Part shown: piece by piece, positions 10,716-21,594 of the stretch | Layout of the letters: each line of letters opens with the position of its first letter | How positions within the stretch are numbered: the stretch's first letter is position 1 | Origin: Rhizomys pruinosus | Lineage: Eukaryota; Chordata; Mammalia; Rodentia; Spalacidae | Reading direction: 5' to 3' | Length of the DNA: 64,000 nucleotides | Assembly (NCBI GenBank): GCA_009823505.1 | Contig: VZQC01009509.1 | Location: 907,072 to 971,071, forward strand | Program-made: the position numbers and the translations under genes | Notes under the pieces: model-generated | Told to the model about the DNA's origin: nothing | The model's input: the letters and a program-made list of their open reading frames with translations, nothing else | Database searches by the model: none

Positions 10716-10905
10716 TTGCTCACAGAGCATACGATTTTTATTTTTCAGTTAGTTTACGAAGTGTTGTGCTTTATTTCAACGTTTTCATACATGTTTATGG
10801 TTACACTTTACCACCTTCTCCTAAAGCTCCTCCTCCCTCTGGTTGGCTCCCATACCCTAGCTAGTCCCTCCTTTTTGTTTTATTTTGTTTCTCGTTTTGA
10901 TTTTT
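10716..10905 (-). mobile_element. Probable L1 3'-end fragment, minus strand
   Basis: GTTGTGCTTTATTTCAACG and TTTTCATACATGTTTATGG resemble the antisense of rodent L1 3' UTR ends. Weak, by-eye match. Confidence 0.35.
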
Positions 10906-10918
10906 ATTGTTGCGGTTG

Positions 10919-11055
10919 TTGAGACAGGGTCTCCCTGCAGCCCCAGCTGGCCTGGAACTTGCTATGTAGAGCAGGCTGGCCTTGAACTCAGAGATCTGCC
11001 TGTCTCTGCCTCCTGAGTGCTGGGATTAAAGGTGTGAACCACCATGCCTTGCCTT
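10919..11055 (-). mobile_element. B1 SINE, minus strand
   Basis: GAGACAGGGTCTCCCTGCAG, GAGCAGGCTGGCCTTGAACT, GTGCTGGGATTAAAGGTGTG: complete antisense B1 order. Confidence 0.9.
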
Positions 11056-11062
11056 CTTTTTT

Positions 11063-11230
11063 TTGTCTTCTGAACACATTCTGTGTAAAGATGAAAGTGA
11101 TAATGTTTGTAGAAAATTCATGGAATTGGAGGCCATTGTGTTAAGCAAGATTACCCAGACTCAGAAAGACAAATATGATGTGTTCTCCTACATGGACAAT
11201 CTGTATTTAAATTTACATGTGTGGATGTGC
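11063..11230 (+). mobile_element. L1 3' region fragment
   Basis: GAAAATTCATGGAATTGGAG, GTTAAGCAAGATTACCCAGA and CTCAGAAAGACAAATATGAT follow the conserved end of L1 ORF2/3' UTR. Only about 170 bp remain; the frame is dead. Confidence 0.65.
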
Positions 11231-11404
11231 ACACATACATATTCACTCCCCCCGTAGGTGTGTGTGTGTGTGTGTGTATGTGCACATGTATAGGACACGA
11301 AAGTAGAAAGAGGACTTTCTACATGTTTTTGATGCCCAGTTTGTCAGAATAAGAATCAGAAAAACAATAAGAACAGGCAGAGGATTTTTGTTACATATAT
11401 TTAT

Positions 11405-11555
11405 TTATTTGGGGGGACCATGCATATGATGTATACATGTGGGGGTCAGAGGACAGTTTGTGGGAGGGCTCTATCCTCTACCTGTGGATCCTGGGGGTTG
11501 AGCTCACATTATCAGGCTTGGTGGCAAGCTGCTTTGCCACTGGATCGCCTCATAG
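11405..11555 (-). mobile_element. tRNA-derived B3-like SINE, minus strand, cut by a B2
   Basis: GTCAGAGGACAGTTTGTGGG, ATCAGGCTTGGTGGCAAGC and CACTGGATCGCCTCATAGC mark an old SINE of the B2/B3 class. The next B2 is inserted at its head. Confidence 0.6.
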
Positions 11556-11841
11556 CTCAACCAGACAGTTTTTTTTTTTGTTTTTTGTTTTTTTTTTTTT
11601 ATTTTGGTATGTGTATCAATGTACTGTCTGCATGCAGGTTTGTGCACCCGTGTCGTGCAATGCCGTGGAGGTCAGAAGAGGGTCTCAGATTCCCCTGGAA
11701 CTGGAGTTCTCCTGGAATTGGAGTTTCAGACGGCTCTCGGCCGCCATGTGGGTGCTGGGGATCGAACCCGGGTCCTCTGTAAGAGCGGTCGGCGCTCTTA
11801 ACCGCTAGGCTATCTCTCCAGCCCCTCAACCAGACAGTTTT
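11556..11841 (-). mobile_element. B2 SINE (young), minus strand, 17-bp TSD
   Basis: Body 11573-11824 carries the 17-bp duplication. CTCAACCAGACAGTTTT occurs at 11556-11572 and again at 11825-11841. Confidence 0.95.
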
Positions 11842-11854
11842 GACTTTATTTTTT

Positions 11855-12000
11855 TTGTCTTTTTGAGACAGGGTCTCCCTTCAGTCCCAGCTTGCCTAGA
11901 GCTCACTATGTAGGCCAGGCTGGCCTTGAACTCCCAGAGATCTGCTTGCTTTTGCCTCCCCAGTGCTGGGATTAAAGCCATACGCCACCACACCAGGCTC
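11855..12000 (-). mobile_element. B1 SINE, minus strand
   Basis: TTTTTGAGACAGGGTCTCCC through GGGATTAAAGCCATACGCCA in full antisense order. Confidence 0.9.
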
Positions 12001-12002
12001 CT

Positions 12003-12100
12003 TCTTTTTGTTTTGAGATAAGGTCTCACTATGGCTGACCTGGAACTCTCTGTGTAGTTCAGACTGGCCTCGAACTCTTAGAGATCCACCTGCCCCTGCT
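12003..12100 (-). mobile_element. Partial B1 SINE, minus strand
   Basis: TTTTGAGATAAGGTCTCACT and AGACTGGCCTCGAACTCTTA. It lacks the 5' third and appears cut at about 12100. Confidence 0.7.
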
Positions 12101-12109
12101 AGTTTCTTC

Positions 12110-12500
12110 TCTCAGGGTTCTAGAGACAGGGGCTGAAATACTGGCACTGTAGGGGCTGGTTCCTGTCAGGCTGTAGCAAAGCCTGGTGCTGCCCCTCCCC
12201 TCATTCTGAGGGTTTGCTGCCTGTGTTGGGTGTTCTTTAGATTTACAGAGCATCCCTTGTCTCTGCCTTCATGCTCACGTGACATCCTCCGTGTATGTGT
12301 GCGCACGCGCACATGCACACACACCTTTGTCTCCAGGTCTGCTTTTTATGAGTGTACCAGTCAGGCTGCGTTAGGGCTGACTCTAATGACTTCCTTTTAA
12401 CTTGAGTATCTCTTCAAATAAACTCCAAATAAGGTGACATTCCAAGAGATTAGGGTTTAAAGCTTCAATCTACAAATTTGGTTTTGCAGGGCATGACTAC
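12110..12500 (+). mobile_element. Ancient mammalian interspersed repeat, probably LTR-type
   Basis: CAGGGTTCTAGAGACAGG, TGACTCTAATGACTTCC, CTCCAAATAAGGTGACATTC and AGGGTTTAAAGCTTCAATC match a widespread ancient repeat pattern. I cannot name the family with certainty. Confidence 0.45.
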
Positions 12501-12867
12501 ACATTTTCACCCTGAAGAAAGAGCTGGCATCTTGACCAATAAGCTCTGTTTATAGATTACCTAGTTCTTAATTCTTTCTACATGTTTTTGATGTCCAGTT
12601 TGTTAAAATAAGAATTAGATAAACAAGATGGCAAATGAAGTTCACAAGTATTTATCTGAGACTATTGCACTAAGTTTTGGTATCAGGATGGGTGTCAACA
12701 TGAAGCTTTCAGTTCATGCTGTGTGCAGATGGCTTCATACCGCAATTAAACATATCACATAAAGATATTGTGTAACTAAAGTCTAGAATGCCACATCTAA
12801 CACACAAGGACCAGAGGAAGTGAGGGGTGGAAATGGACTTGAAATGGAGGCCTGTAGTACTCAACTG

Positions 12868-12967
12868 CATCCTTCCTTCCTTCCTTCCTTCCTTCCTTCC
12901 TTCCTTCCTTCCTTCCTTCTCTCCCTATTCTCTTTCCATCTTATTATTATTATTATTATTATTATTG
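12868..12967. repeat. (TTCC)n followed by (TTA)n microsatellites
   Basis: A TTCC run at about 12870-12918 and a TTA run at about 12941-12966, separated by pyrimidine-rich spacer. The TTA run is probably the tail side of the adjacent minus-strand B1. Confidence 0.95.
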
Positions 12968-13082
12968 ACAGGGGGTATTGTGATTGTGGGCAAATACCAG
13001 GCTGGCCTTGAACTCACAGAGATCTGCCTGCCTCTGGCCCCTGAGTGCTGGGATTAAAGGCATGTGCCACCCATACCTGGCC
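12968..13082 (-). mobile_element. B1 SINE, minus strand, rearranged
   Basis: CAGGCTGGCCTTGAACTCAC and GTGCTGGGATTAAAGGCATG are clear. The segment that should precede them is replaced by GTATTGTGATTGTGGGC. Confidence 0.75.
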
Positions 13083-13090
13083 ACATTCGG

Positions 13091-13339
13091 CTTTTTTTTT
13101 AATTAATTTTATTTATTTCTGTATGTGTATGAATGTACTGTCTGCATGCAAGTCTGTGCACCCGTGTCGTGCAACGCCGCGGAGGTCAGAAGAGGGTCTT
13201 GGATTCCTCTGGAACTTGAGTTCTCCTGGAATTGGAGTTTCAGATGGTTCTCGGCCGCCATGTGGGTGCTGGGGATCAAACCCGGGTCCTCTGTAAGAGC
13301 CGTTGGTGCTCTTAACCGCTAGGTCATCTCTCCAGCCCC
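13091..13339 (-). mobile_element. B2 SINE (young subfamily), minus strand
   Basis: GTATGAATGTACTGTCTGCA through CATCTCTCCAGCCCC, with the 17-bp duplication. I did not find a clear TSD. Confidence 0.9.
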
Positions 13340-13353
13340 AAAGTGGGTTCTAG

Positions 13354-13574
13354 GGGCTGGAGAGATGGCTCAGCAGTTAAGAGCACTGATTGCTCTCGCA
13401 GAGGATCCGGGTTCAATTCTCAGCACCCACATGGTAGCTAAGAATCGTCTTAGGCAGGGCATGGTGGCACAGAGGCAGGAGGATCTCTGTGAGTTCAAGG
13501 CCAGCCTGGTCTACATAGTGAGCTCCAGGCCAGTAGGGACTAAAGGGAGACCCTGTCTTGAAAAGACCAAATAA

Positions 13575-13609
<35 letters not shown>

Positions 13610-13611
13610 AT
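13354..13611 (+). mobile_element. B2 head joined to an internally deleted B1 (chimeric SINE)
   Basis: 13354-13453 is a B2 5' half (to GCTAAGAATCGTCTTA). It joins directly to B1 sequence, where GGGCATGGTGGCAC is followed by AGAGGCAGGAGG, so the CCTTTAATCCCAGCACTYGGGAGGC block is missing. An (AAAT)n tail follows at about 13571-13611. A TSD is not clear. Confidence 0.7.
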
Positions 13612-13616
13612 ACTAG

Positions 13617-13690
13617 GTCCTAGAGGAGGAGCCCAGTTGTCGGTTGGCACAGCAGTGAGTACTTTAACCTGCTGACCCATCTCTCCAGCC
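13617..13690 (-). mobile_element. Old B2 5' fragment, minus strand
   Basis: GTACTTTAACCTGCTGACCC and CATCTCTCCAGCCC are the complement of a degraded B2 head. Confidence 0.6.
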
Positions 13691-13724
13691 CATTTTTGGC
13701 TTGGGGTTTTCTGTTATTTTGTTT

Positions 13725-13848
13725 TGTTTTGTCTTTTGAGACAGAGTCTTAGTCTGTATCCCACAGTAGAGTCAAACTCAAGAGCAACCTACTACCTCAC
13801 AGCCTCTTGGGTTCTGGTATTAGAGCATGCGCCACCGTGCCTGGTTAA
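13725..13848 (-). mobile_element. Old B1-like SINE, minus strand
   Basis: TTTTGAGACAGAGTCTTAGT and GAGCATGCGCCACCGTGCCT, with a diverged middle. Confidence 0.6.
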
Positions 13849-13849
13849 C

Positions 13850-14880
13850 ACATTGTTTTATTGACGCTCACTGTCTTTCAGTCGGTTGACAGCTTCATGG
13901 TGTGTGTGTAGGCAGCTGGTTCTTCTCTGGGCTACGAGGACGGGGAGATGGAGAGAGGGGGACCTTGGGGACAAAGGGACCTCCGGGAGGTGGTCCCCCT
14001 CCCTTGAGGCCCTCTGGTCTGGATGGGCAGACAAGGTCAGGGTGGTGGGCTGTGTACTGGACTCGCAACCACTCACTTGCAGTGGAGAGTGAGCCAGAGC
14101 CCTGGAAGCAGCCACTTCCCATGCGCCAGCCCTTCCTTTTTCCTTCTAACCCATCCCAAGGCCTCACTCCTGTAAGCTTCTCTCCAATTTCTGTCTCGTG
14201 AACTTCTTTTAAGGGAAATCATCTTAACAGCTTTCTCCTAGGGAAACTTCTGAAATTCCAACCACCAGATTTTTTCCAGAACATTCTGAAACTCAGCAGT
14301 TAACATCTTAAGGTATCTAGGGGCAGGCATTTAGAAATAAAATTTCTAAATGCTAATTGCCATGCTGCCTTTTTTCTTCTTTTTTTTTTTTTTTTCCAAG
14401 GGCTGTGGTTTGGATTACGGGAGGAGCCACCAGTGTGTTACAACACAGAGCTGACCTTTCCCACAGCTGCAGCTTGGAAAACAAACCCAAATCCCATCTT
14501 ACCAACCATACCTGCGTCTTTTCTGGGAAATACCCCAGAATACAAGTTTGTTTGTTTTTTAAGATGGTTTTTCCTTGCCTGGGAGAACAATCCTGACTCT
14601 TGAGTCAACAAAGTTCTCATACTACATAAGCATTTTCTGTCCTCAAGTGGGCTTCCAGGCCCTCCCTTCTCCAGCACACATCAAGTGCCCAGGATCATAG
14701 CTTGTCCTGGGCAGGTGATGCAATCTTAGTCTTATAAATATGAAAATAAAAGGCATAATAAGAGCTAAAACAGGACATTGTATTTTTAAGCCAGAGGAAA
14801 CAAGAACAGGAAGAAAAGGAACTAATTGGCGTCATTCGAAGGGTAGAAGTATGCTTCTCTCTTGATTCCTCTTCCAGTAT
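13850..14880. other. Unique DNA, G+C-rich first part
   Basis: 13900-14120 is purine/GC-rich and leaves several frames open on both strands, as expected from base composition. No splice-site pair or protein family is recognised. A T run at about 14378-14396 follows. Confidence 0.45.
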
Positions 14881-14907
14881 TTTCTTGATTCTACAGCCCC
14901 CAGGAGT

Positions 14908-14908
<1 letters not shown>

Positions 14909-14961
<53 letters not shown>
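14909..14961. repeat. (CT)n microsatellite
   Basis: About 25 CT dinucleotides without interruption. Confidence 0.95.
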
Positions 14962-14966
<5 letters not shown>

Positions 14967-14994
14967 GTGAGGGTGATGGGTAGATGGGTAGGGA

Positions 14995-15090
14995 GGGTTG
15001 ACACAAGGTCTTGTTATATACCCCAGGCTGACCTCCAACTCCCAATCCTCCCAGGTATTGAGATTCTCAGTATGCCTGGCTTTCGGGTAC
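14995..15090 (-). mobile_element. Old B1-like fragment, minus strand
   Basis: CAAGGTCTTGTTATATACCC and CAGTATGCCTGGCTTTCGGG, weak antisense B1 order. Confidence 0.4.
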
Positions 15091-15099
15091 TGGAGTTCT

Positions 15100-17280
15100 A
15101 TCCCAGCTTCTTCCACTAAAACAGTGACACATTCAGAACAAATGAAACATCTTGCAAACAATGCACTTTGGCAAGGGAGTGATCTCAGGTGGTGACCTGG
15201 AGGTGGTGTCAGTTAAGGGGGCCCCAGGGTGGCAGATATCGGTATAGACCATGCTGAGAAAAATGGCTGATCTGTAGTACACAGTACTACGTGCTAGCTT
15301 GTTTCTGTTTTACAAAACAAAAGGGCCTTGCTTTCCAGTGCAGAAATTGAGGGTAGGGGGATGGAGCGACTTAACACAGTGGTCAGAGTGGTAAGGGAAC
15401 CCAGGCTTTCCAAACATTAATATGACCTCGTATCTCATAATAACGGGACAGTATCAGGAGAACAAGGAAGTGGGAATCTTTAATTAGCTTGAAAACAGAT
15501 TTATTAAGCCCTGGTGGCAGGGGTCCCAGAGGAAGTTATTAAGTTCATTTAGTGCCTGTGTTTTTCACTGCAAATACAGGTATGAATCTATTGACAAAGC
15601 CCAGGGAAGAGTGGAAACCGAGGCTAATTCTTTAAGTGTGCACACACAGTAGAATACTACTCAGCCTTCAAAAAGGAGGAGAGGCTATGAACATCTCCCA
15701 GGGAAAGAAGGGCTGGTGGCGACAGGGAAAGAGGTCAGTCATGTGGAGCACAGGCGGTAGGCTCATGGGTGCACATCGGAGAAATGAAAGGATCTGGAGA
15801 GCTTCAGGCATCTATCGCAGCCTGTGGGAGGGGAGCAGGCAGGGACAGTATGATGGATGGCAGCTTGCGTTGCTGGGACTAGCTCAGCCTCTCCCCTTGC
15901 CGGCCGTCTCCGGGAGTCACCATGGTTTCTACCTCTAGCTGTAGGGCCCCATTTCCAAGAAAGACGATTCTAGGTATGTCAGTCCCTTCTACAGAGCAAA
16001 CACTTCCAAGGACATGAGCCAGGAGCCTCGTGCCCTGGTCTCATTGGCCGGAATTGTGACTCATGGCCACCCAAGACTGGAAGGGACTCTGGGCAAACAA
16101 GGCAGGCATCTGGGATTATAGGTAGGAGAAAGAAGAGAAGGAGTAAGCCAGGAACACTTTCTGCTGATCTGTTGTCCGCATTCACACCTTAGAATGAAGA
16201 ATAACTCATCTGACTGCTTCTTACCTAAGTTAGAGAGGCCAGCAGAGAGAAATGTTTCCCAGGGTTTAAAGTGAGAGGGTGTCCATGTCTGGTATACTTT
16301 AAAAAAAGAAACAGGTTTATTCAGAGTCCAAAGTGCAGATCACTGTGTAAACAGAAATTAGCCAGCAGCCGTAGGGCCCAGGTGCTGCAGGGCAGAAGGC
16401 GACCGGAGCTACATGACCCGATTCGCTTTGTAAGTCCCCCGGAAGTGCCAGCTTCTCTCCAGTACCGCTCACTAAATTAATTCCCCAAGGCGTCCCTCTG
16501 TAACCTCCACAGAGGCTTGGTATAAAAAAAAAAAATCACAGTCGAGATACTTTCCAAAAACTTAAGATGGAAGGGCCTTGGGGACAGGCCCTCCTGCAGA
16601 GGTCACCGTGGACCCCGAGACTCAGCTGGGCTGGCCAGATGACACCCTGGAGGCTCCCTCCCTGACCTGCAGATGACTAGGGCAGTCTGGGAGTCATAAA
16701 AGCAAGGCCAGCCCTGAGTTAGCTCAGAAAGAGCAGAGGGAGGGCGGGCGTGAGTCATCCCGGCTCATCATTTCTCCCGCCCCTCCCCCCACTTCATTTT
16801 CCTTTCCTTTCATCTTGGAAGACTTTTGGCTGTGAAAGCATGGGTTTTCCCCACGATGAGGTCAGGGCCTTGGGCTTTAGAGAACGGAGCACAGTCTCTG
16901 TTCGCTGGATGGACCAAGATGCTGGCAGCTCTCTGGCAAGGACTCTCTGAACGCCAAGTGGGTGACACTGTTCCCTGTGATTGCTGATGTCATAGATGGA
17001 GCTCAGGAGGAGCCACCATGCTCAGGACTTGTGTCCACAGGGGCGCAGAGGAGAGTCAGGTCTTTGAGGATCACTTGTTCCTTTTCCAGCGGCAGCTGAA
17101 GATCTTGGAAACTGGCCTTGTTTAAAGAGCTTCAACTGTTGCTTCAGGTTTCCAATGTACACGTGGGAATGACCGGTGAAAACTTCTGCAATTGCTGCTC
17201 ATGCCCACAGATGGATTTTTCTTGCATATCTTCAGTCACTGCGTAATGAGCTCTGCTTAACGAACTGCCTGCTCCCTCCT
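15100..17280. other. Unique DNA, repeat-poor
   Basis: About 2.2 kb almost free of SINEs apart from the short L1 piece at 15645-15700. 16741-16800 contains a GC-rich patch with an AP-1 consensus TGAGTCAT at 16751-16758. No exon is recognised. Confidence 0.5.
15645..15700 (+). mobile_element. Short L1 3'-region fragment
   Basis: AGAATACTACTCAGCCTTC is the well-known motif near the end of L1 ORF2. Flanking match fades quickly. Confidence 0.4.
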
Positions 17281-17281
17281 T

Positions 17282-17553
17282 TAAAGTCAAGGCCCAGGGC
17301 TGGAGAGATGGCCTAGTGGTTAAGAGCGCCGACAGCTCTGACAGAGGACCCGGGTTCGATCCCCAGCACCCACATGGTGGCCAAGAAACGTCTGAAACTC
17401 CAATTCCAGAACTCCAGTTCCAGGGGAATCCGACACCCTCTTCTGACCTCCGCGGCATTGCACGACACGGGTGCACACACCTGCATGCAGACAGTACATT
17501 CATACACATACAGAAATAAATAAAATTAAAAAAAAAAATAAAGTCAAGGCCCA
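17282..17553 (+). mobile_element. B2 SINE (young), perfect 15-bp TSD
   Basis: Body 17297-17538. TAAAGTCAAGGCCCA is present at 17282-17296 and 17539-17553. The 17-bp internal duplication is present but has lost three bases. Confidence 0.95.
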
Positions 17554-17672
17554 TTGTCGGTGCTAGTGTTTTACACCTGGTAGCTTGATACTACACGTCT
17601 GCTCTTGCATAAGTAAACAAGAAAACAACTTCCTTCCCTTCCCCTCCTCCACCCCCCTCTTTTCTTCTGGTT

Positions 17673-17745
17673 TTGTGGTGCTGGGATTGAACCCAGGGTC
17701 TCCAGCATGCTGGGTAAACTCTCCCACTGAGCTTTATCCCCGGCC
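17673..17745 (-). mobile_element. ID-type SINE, minus strand
   Basis: GTGCTGGGATTGAACCCAGG, CTCCAGCATGCTGGGTAAAC and CACTGAGCTTTATCCCCGGC are the complement of an ID/tRNA-Ala-like element. Confidence 0.65.
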
Positions 17746-17754
17746 TGTTTATTT

Positions 17755-17875
17755 ACTTTTTTTTTTTTTTTCCTGGCACACTCTATAGTGCAGGCTGGCT
17801 TGGAACTCCCCCTTTGCCCAGGCTGGTCTTGAACTTGCAGCAATCTTCCTGCCTCACCAGATCCAGCTTCCCCCA
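17755..17875 (-). mobile_element. B1-like SINE, minus strand
   Basis: A T run then GCCCAGGCTGGTCTTGAACT and CAATCTTCCTGCCTCACCAG, truncated before the head. Confidence 0.5.
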
Positions 17876-18149
17876 AATATTTTTAATCCAATAAAGTACT
17901 GGATTAAAATATCCAAAATATCTAAAAAAAAAACTTATCTAGAGAAAAATCAAATAATGGAAACTTTCTATTATATTTGAATTCAGGCATTCAAATGAAA
18001 TTAATGTATGAAAATAGCTTAATTAGTTTCCTCAGTTGCTGAAATATGTTTACTGATGCCCAGTGATAAAATGCTGTGCTAAGCCTGATGTTAAGACAGA
18101 AATTCACTGTCCTCTTAAAAGTAGTTTTCTTCCTTTTTTATTTTTTTAA

Positions 18150-18290
18150 CATCAACTTATGTGTGTACGTGCTGACGTCAGGGGATAACCTGTGGGAGTC
18201 AGTTCTCTCCTTCTACCACCTGGGCTTGAACTCAGGTCATCAGGCTTGGCAGCAGGCTTCGTATCTGCTGAGCCCCTTCATGGGCCCTGA
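18150..18290 (-). mobile_element. B3-like tRNA SINE, minus strand
   Basis: GGGATAACCTGTGGGAGTCA, CTTGAACTCAGGTCATCAGG, GGCTTCGTATCTGCTGAGCC. Confidence 0.7.
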
Positions 18291-18487
18291 AAGTAGTTTT
18301 CAATCTAGAGGGAAAGTTAATATTTTCTGTTCAACCCTGTAACATCAATCTCCATAGCAGCTTCTAGTTGGATCTCTCAGAAGTCAGAATTCCTATGAAG
18401 GCCTGCAGGAGAAAGGTATGAAGTCTGTTGGGTCATGGTCAGAGCCCTCAGCAGCAGGATTAGTGCCCTAGCAAAAGGATTCTTGAG

Positions 18488-18830
18488 GTGCTAGGGAGCT
18501 GGCTCAGAGAGTAAGAATGCTTTCTGAACAAGCCTAAGGACCCGAGTTCCAATCCCCAGAACCCAAGCTGTGTGTGGCCATCTGTATCCCGCAAGAGTCA
18601 CCAGGTCCTTCTTGCTGCCAACCTGGCTCGACATTCAGTGACAGACCCTGTCTCAAAGGAGTAAAGTGGTGAGAGAAGACAGACGATGTCCTTCTCTGGC
18701 TTTAATGCTCACACATAGGTGTGCACACATTTATACACACATACATCATACAAACACATGCCCACACCCCATTCATATGCATACACCAAACACACCACAC
18801 ACACACACACATACACACACAGCTCGCAGA
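18488..18830 (+). mobile_element. B4-superfamily SINE with CA-rich tail
   Basis: AGGGAGCTGGCTCAGAGAGT head, GACAGACCCTGTCTCAAAGG in the middle, then a decayed CA-rich tract at about 18715-18830. Confidence 0.6.
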
Positions 18831-18839
18831 GCTCCCTCA

Positions 18840-20222
18840 CTCCTACCAAGACAGTAGTGTCCTATTAGCTAAAAAGTGGCTCTCATCAGACACTACAAAT
18901 GCCTTGACTTTGAACTTCCCATCTCCAGAATTTTGAGAAAGGATTCTGTTGTTTCTAGGCCACCAGATGATGGTGTTCTGTTGGGAACGAGCTGACTCTC
19001 ACCCCTCCACTCACATAACTTTCCAAATGATAAGTCTGATGATATCATCCCTCATTATGAACCGCCCAGGGCTTTGCCATCATCTTAAAAGAAGAAAAGC
19101 CCACATCTCAGTATGACTGGCTCACTGAATTCCCCATCATCACCAAACCCAGGATGTAAATCCACAGCCCCCGAGCTTGCCTCATGGGTCTACACCTCTG
19201 TCCGGACTGTTTCTCCCCTTTGACCTCCTGGTGACCCCTTCGCCAGCCTTCCAAGCTCAGCTCAAGGTTAAATCCCTGGAGGAGTCTCCCTTCCTTCCTC
19301 TTTCTTCCTCTGTGACAGACAGGCTTCCTCTGGTGGTGTTACCTCAGTCATATAACCGTTTCCTGTGTTCTGGTTCATCCCTGATTCTTGAGGATCCCAG
19401 CACTACCTGGTACTTGACTGTGCCTCACCAGTATCTGTGAGAATGAGTAGGTGAAGGAATGAATGGAATCTTAAGGAGGAGAAAGGATTGCAGCGTGTTT
19501 TCAGACAGGAGAGAGGACTATAGAATGGCCTCCAACTGGACAGTGTATGTGGACTTAAGTTCTAAACACCATTTATCTTTCCCTGATCCTAGAGCTGGGG
19601 ATCTCTGAGAAGAATCTCCAGATCAGCTCTATCGCCCTTACCTGGGAACTTGCCACAACTATGAAGTCTGAAGCTCCACTGAACACCCACTCAGGCAGTG
19701 CTCCTGGTGGTGGAGGCTGGAGGGGCAAAACCTCAGCAAGCTGTTTGAAGAGGCGGGGGGGGGGTCGGGGGGGTGAGGGGTGTGTGGGGGGGTTCTGATT
19801 TGGAAGCTGGGATTTGGAAGCTGGGCCCTGGGGACAAGGAAGACAGGTTTGCTAACAGGCTGATTCTCTGGCTGGAGTTCCCTTCCCAGTCAGCTCCATT
19901 TCTGGTCCTCAGACGGCATGTCCCATCCCCTGCTTAGAAGGTGAGAACCACCATTTCCAGGGAGAAGAGCCAGAGCTGTGAAGGAAAGTGAGAAGAGACT
20001 TCCGGAATGAAGACGTCTGTTTGTGTTGGAGCCCTGTCTTTGTACTTCTGCACTGGAGAAAGGGAAAGAGACGGCTGCAGGAAGTGGACAGATCACCCCT
20101 AAGTCAGAGATGCCTAAACATTGCTTGAGACATGGCTGGACTTGAATCTCCCTTAGCTGTGGCTGTCCTGGCGAGCCTAGGGTAGAAAAGAGTCTACAGT
20201 CTGCCTTTGATCCCCTTCTCTT
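18840..20222. other. Unique DNA with a G-run cluster
   Basis: No SINE is recognised. It includes the G-rich segment listed separately at 19755-19792. Confidence 0.5.
19755..19792 (+). other. G-quadruplex-like motif
   Basis: Four G runs of 10, 7, 4 and 7 separated by TC, TGA and TGTGT. It fits the G3+N1-7 pattern. Confidence 0.7.
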
Positions 20223-20224
20223 AA

Positions 20225-20266
<42 letters not shown>

Positions 20267-20535
20267 CATGAACGTGTGGAGACCAAAAGACGACCTCAGA
20301 TGTTGCTCCTCTGCTATGGCCCACATCGTTGTTTTTTTTCTTTTTGAGCCAGGGTCTCTCACTGTCCTGCAGCTTACCAAGTAGGCTGGACTGACTGATC
20401 AGAGGAGCCCCAACAATTCGCCTGTCTCCACCTTCTTGGAATTGGCATTACAAGCACCAGCTTTAAAAAAAAATGTGTTCTAGAGATGGAACTCAGGTCC
20501 TCGTGGTTACAGGGCAAGCTCTTTGCTTCTGAGAC
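20225..20535 (-). mobile_element. B4-superfamily (RSINE1-like) SINE, minus strand, with (TG)n
   Basis: (TG)n at about 20227-20264, then GTGGAGACCAAAAGACGACC, GAGCCAGGGTCTCTCACTGT and GGAACTCAGGTCCTCGTGGT. The order matches the complement of an RSINE1-type element. Confidence 0.75.
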
Positions 20536-20539
20536 ACCC

Positions 20540-21280
20540 CCTTCTACTCCTCCCTTATGTTTTAATAAATATCATTTCAGAGTGGACCATACCAAACCCA
20601 CTCAGCAGAAGAAGCCTGTACCACTGGATAAAGCCCATTTAATTATCTTGAGAATTGGGGGCAGGGAAGGGTGAAGAGAGGAGGAGGGCGGTTGGCGATG
20701 GTTGATACTGCAACAGGCAGGGAGCCTTGCTTCCCACCAGGTTCTCCTGGGGGTCCCCACTTCATGAGAACTCTTTGCATAAGTTGAAGTCAGGTAAGGT
20801 ATTCAAAACAATAACCATCCCCTTTAAGAGTCTTCTCTAGATCGGTTCCATCCACACAGGGTATTTGTAGGGGAAGGAAGCTTTAACTTAATCTAGCAAG
20901 CGAGTTGGATTTTTAGAGTATTTGTTTATTTTCACTCCTTTGAAACTGTTTAGCAGCTGAATTATTTAAACCAGAAAGAGGAGGGAGTTGGAAGGGAGAA
21001 CCGCTGGCCCCAGGCACAGCCAGGAGAGGGTGCTAAATGCAGTTATCAGCAGATCAAAGCGCCCAGGAGAGATGCCTTTGATCTGATGCTTGTCAGAGCT
21101 GCAATTAGGTCTTTGAGAGCCGCCAGCCCTTCCTTCTTCAGAGTTCCTTTATTGTGGACACCTGGGAGAGGTAGAGGCCTGTTGCCGGGAAAGGCCCACT
21201 TCCTGGTGGCCCTGCGGAATCCAAGTGTGCCTTAGCACATGACCCATGACTGCCATCACCCCTCCTGGAGGAAAATCCCT
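20540..21280. other. Unique, possibly constrained DNA with paired TCF/LEF-like motifs
   Basis: Repeat-free. AGATCAAAG at 21051-21059 and its exact complement CTTTGATCT at 21076-21084 both fit the TCF/LEF core and face each other across 16 bp. A GATA-type TTATCA lies just upstream. An enhancer role is only inferred. Confidence 0.4.
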
Positions 21281-21284
21281 ATCT

Positions 21285-21590
21285 GTATGTGTGTGGTATG
21301 AGTGCATGTGTATCCGTGTTCGCACGTATGTGGGCACATGTGTGCGTGTTATGCACGTGGAGGCTCGAGGTTGATGTCTTGAAATCTCTCCACCTTATTC
21401 ATTGAACCCAGATGGGCAGTCTAGTAAACCAGCTTGCTCCAAGGATCCCTTTTCCCCCTCCCAAGTGCTGGGGTTCCAGGTGGGCTCCCACACCTACCGG
21501 GCATTTATGTGGTTGCGGGGGATCTGAACTGAGTTCTCACGCTGTGGCTCAGCGCCTTATCCACTGATCCCCCTCCCAACCCTGTTCATA
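21285..21590 (-). mobile_element. B4-superfamily SINE, minus strand, old
   Basis: GTGGAGGCTCGAGGTTGATG, CCCAAGTGCTGGGGTTCCAG and GATCTGAACTGAGTTCTCAC. Confidence 0.6.
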
Positions 21591-21594
21591 AGTT

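Noticed and set aside
11420..11829. Overlapping frames of 65-123 codons in B2 copies here and elsewhere
   Set aside because: The same peptide pattern recurs at every B2, so it is SINE sequence, not a gene.
13858..14201. GC-rich frames on both strands as a possible exon
   Set aside because: No acceptor/donor pair or recognisable protein. Frames open on both strands fit base composition.
16751..16758. AP-1 site TGAGTCAT as a promoter element
   Set aside because: A single 8-bp match in about 2 kb of unique DNA is weak. No transcription start or CpG island is visible.
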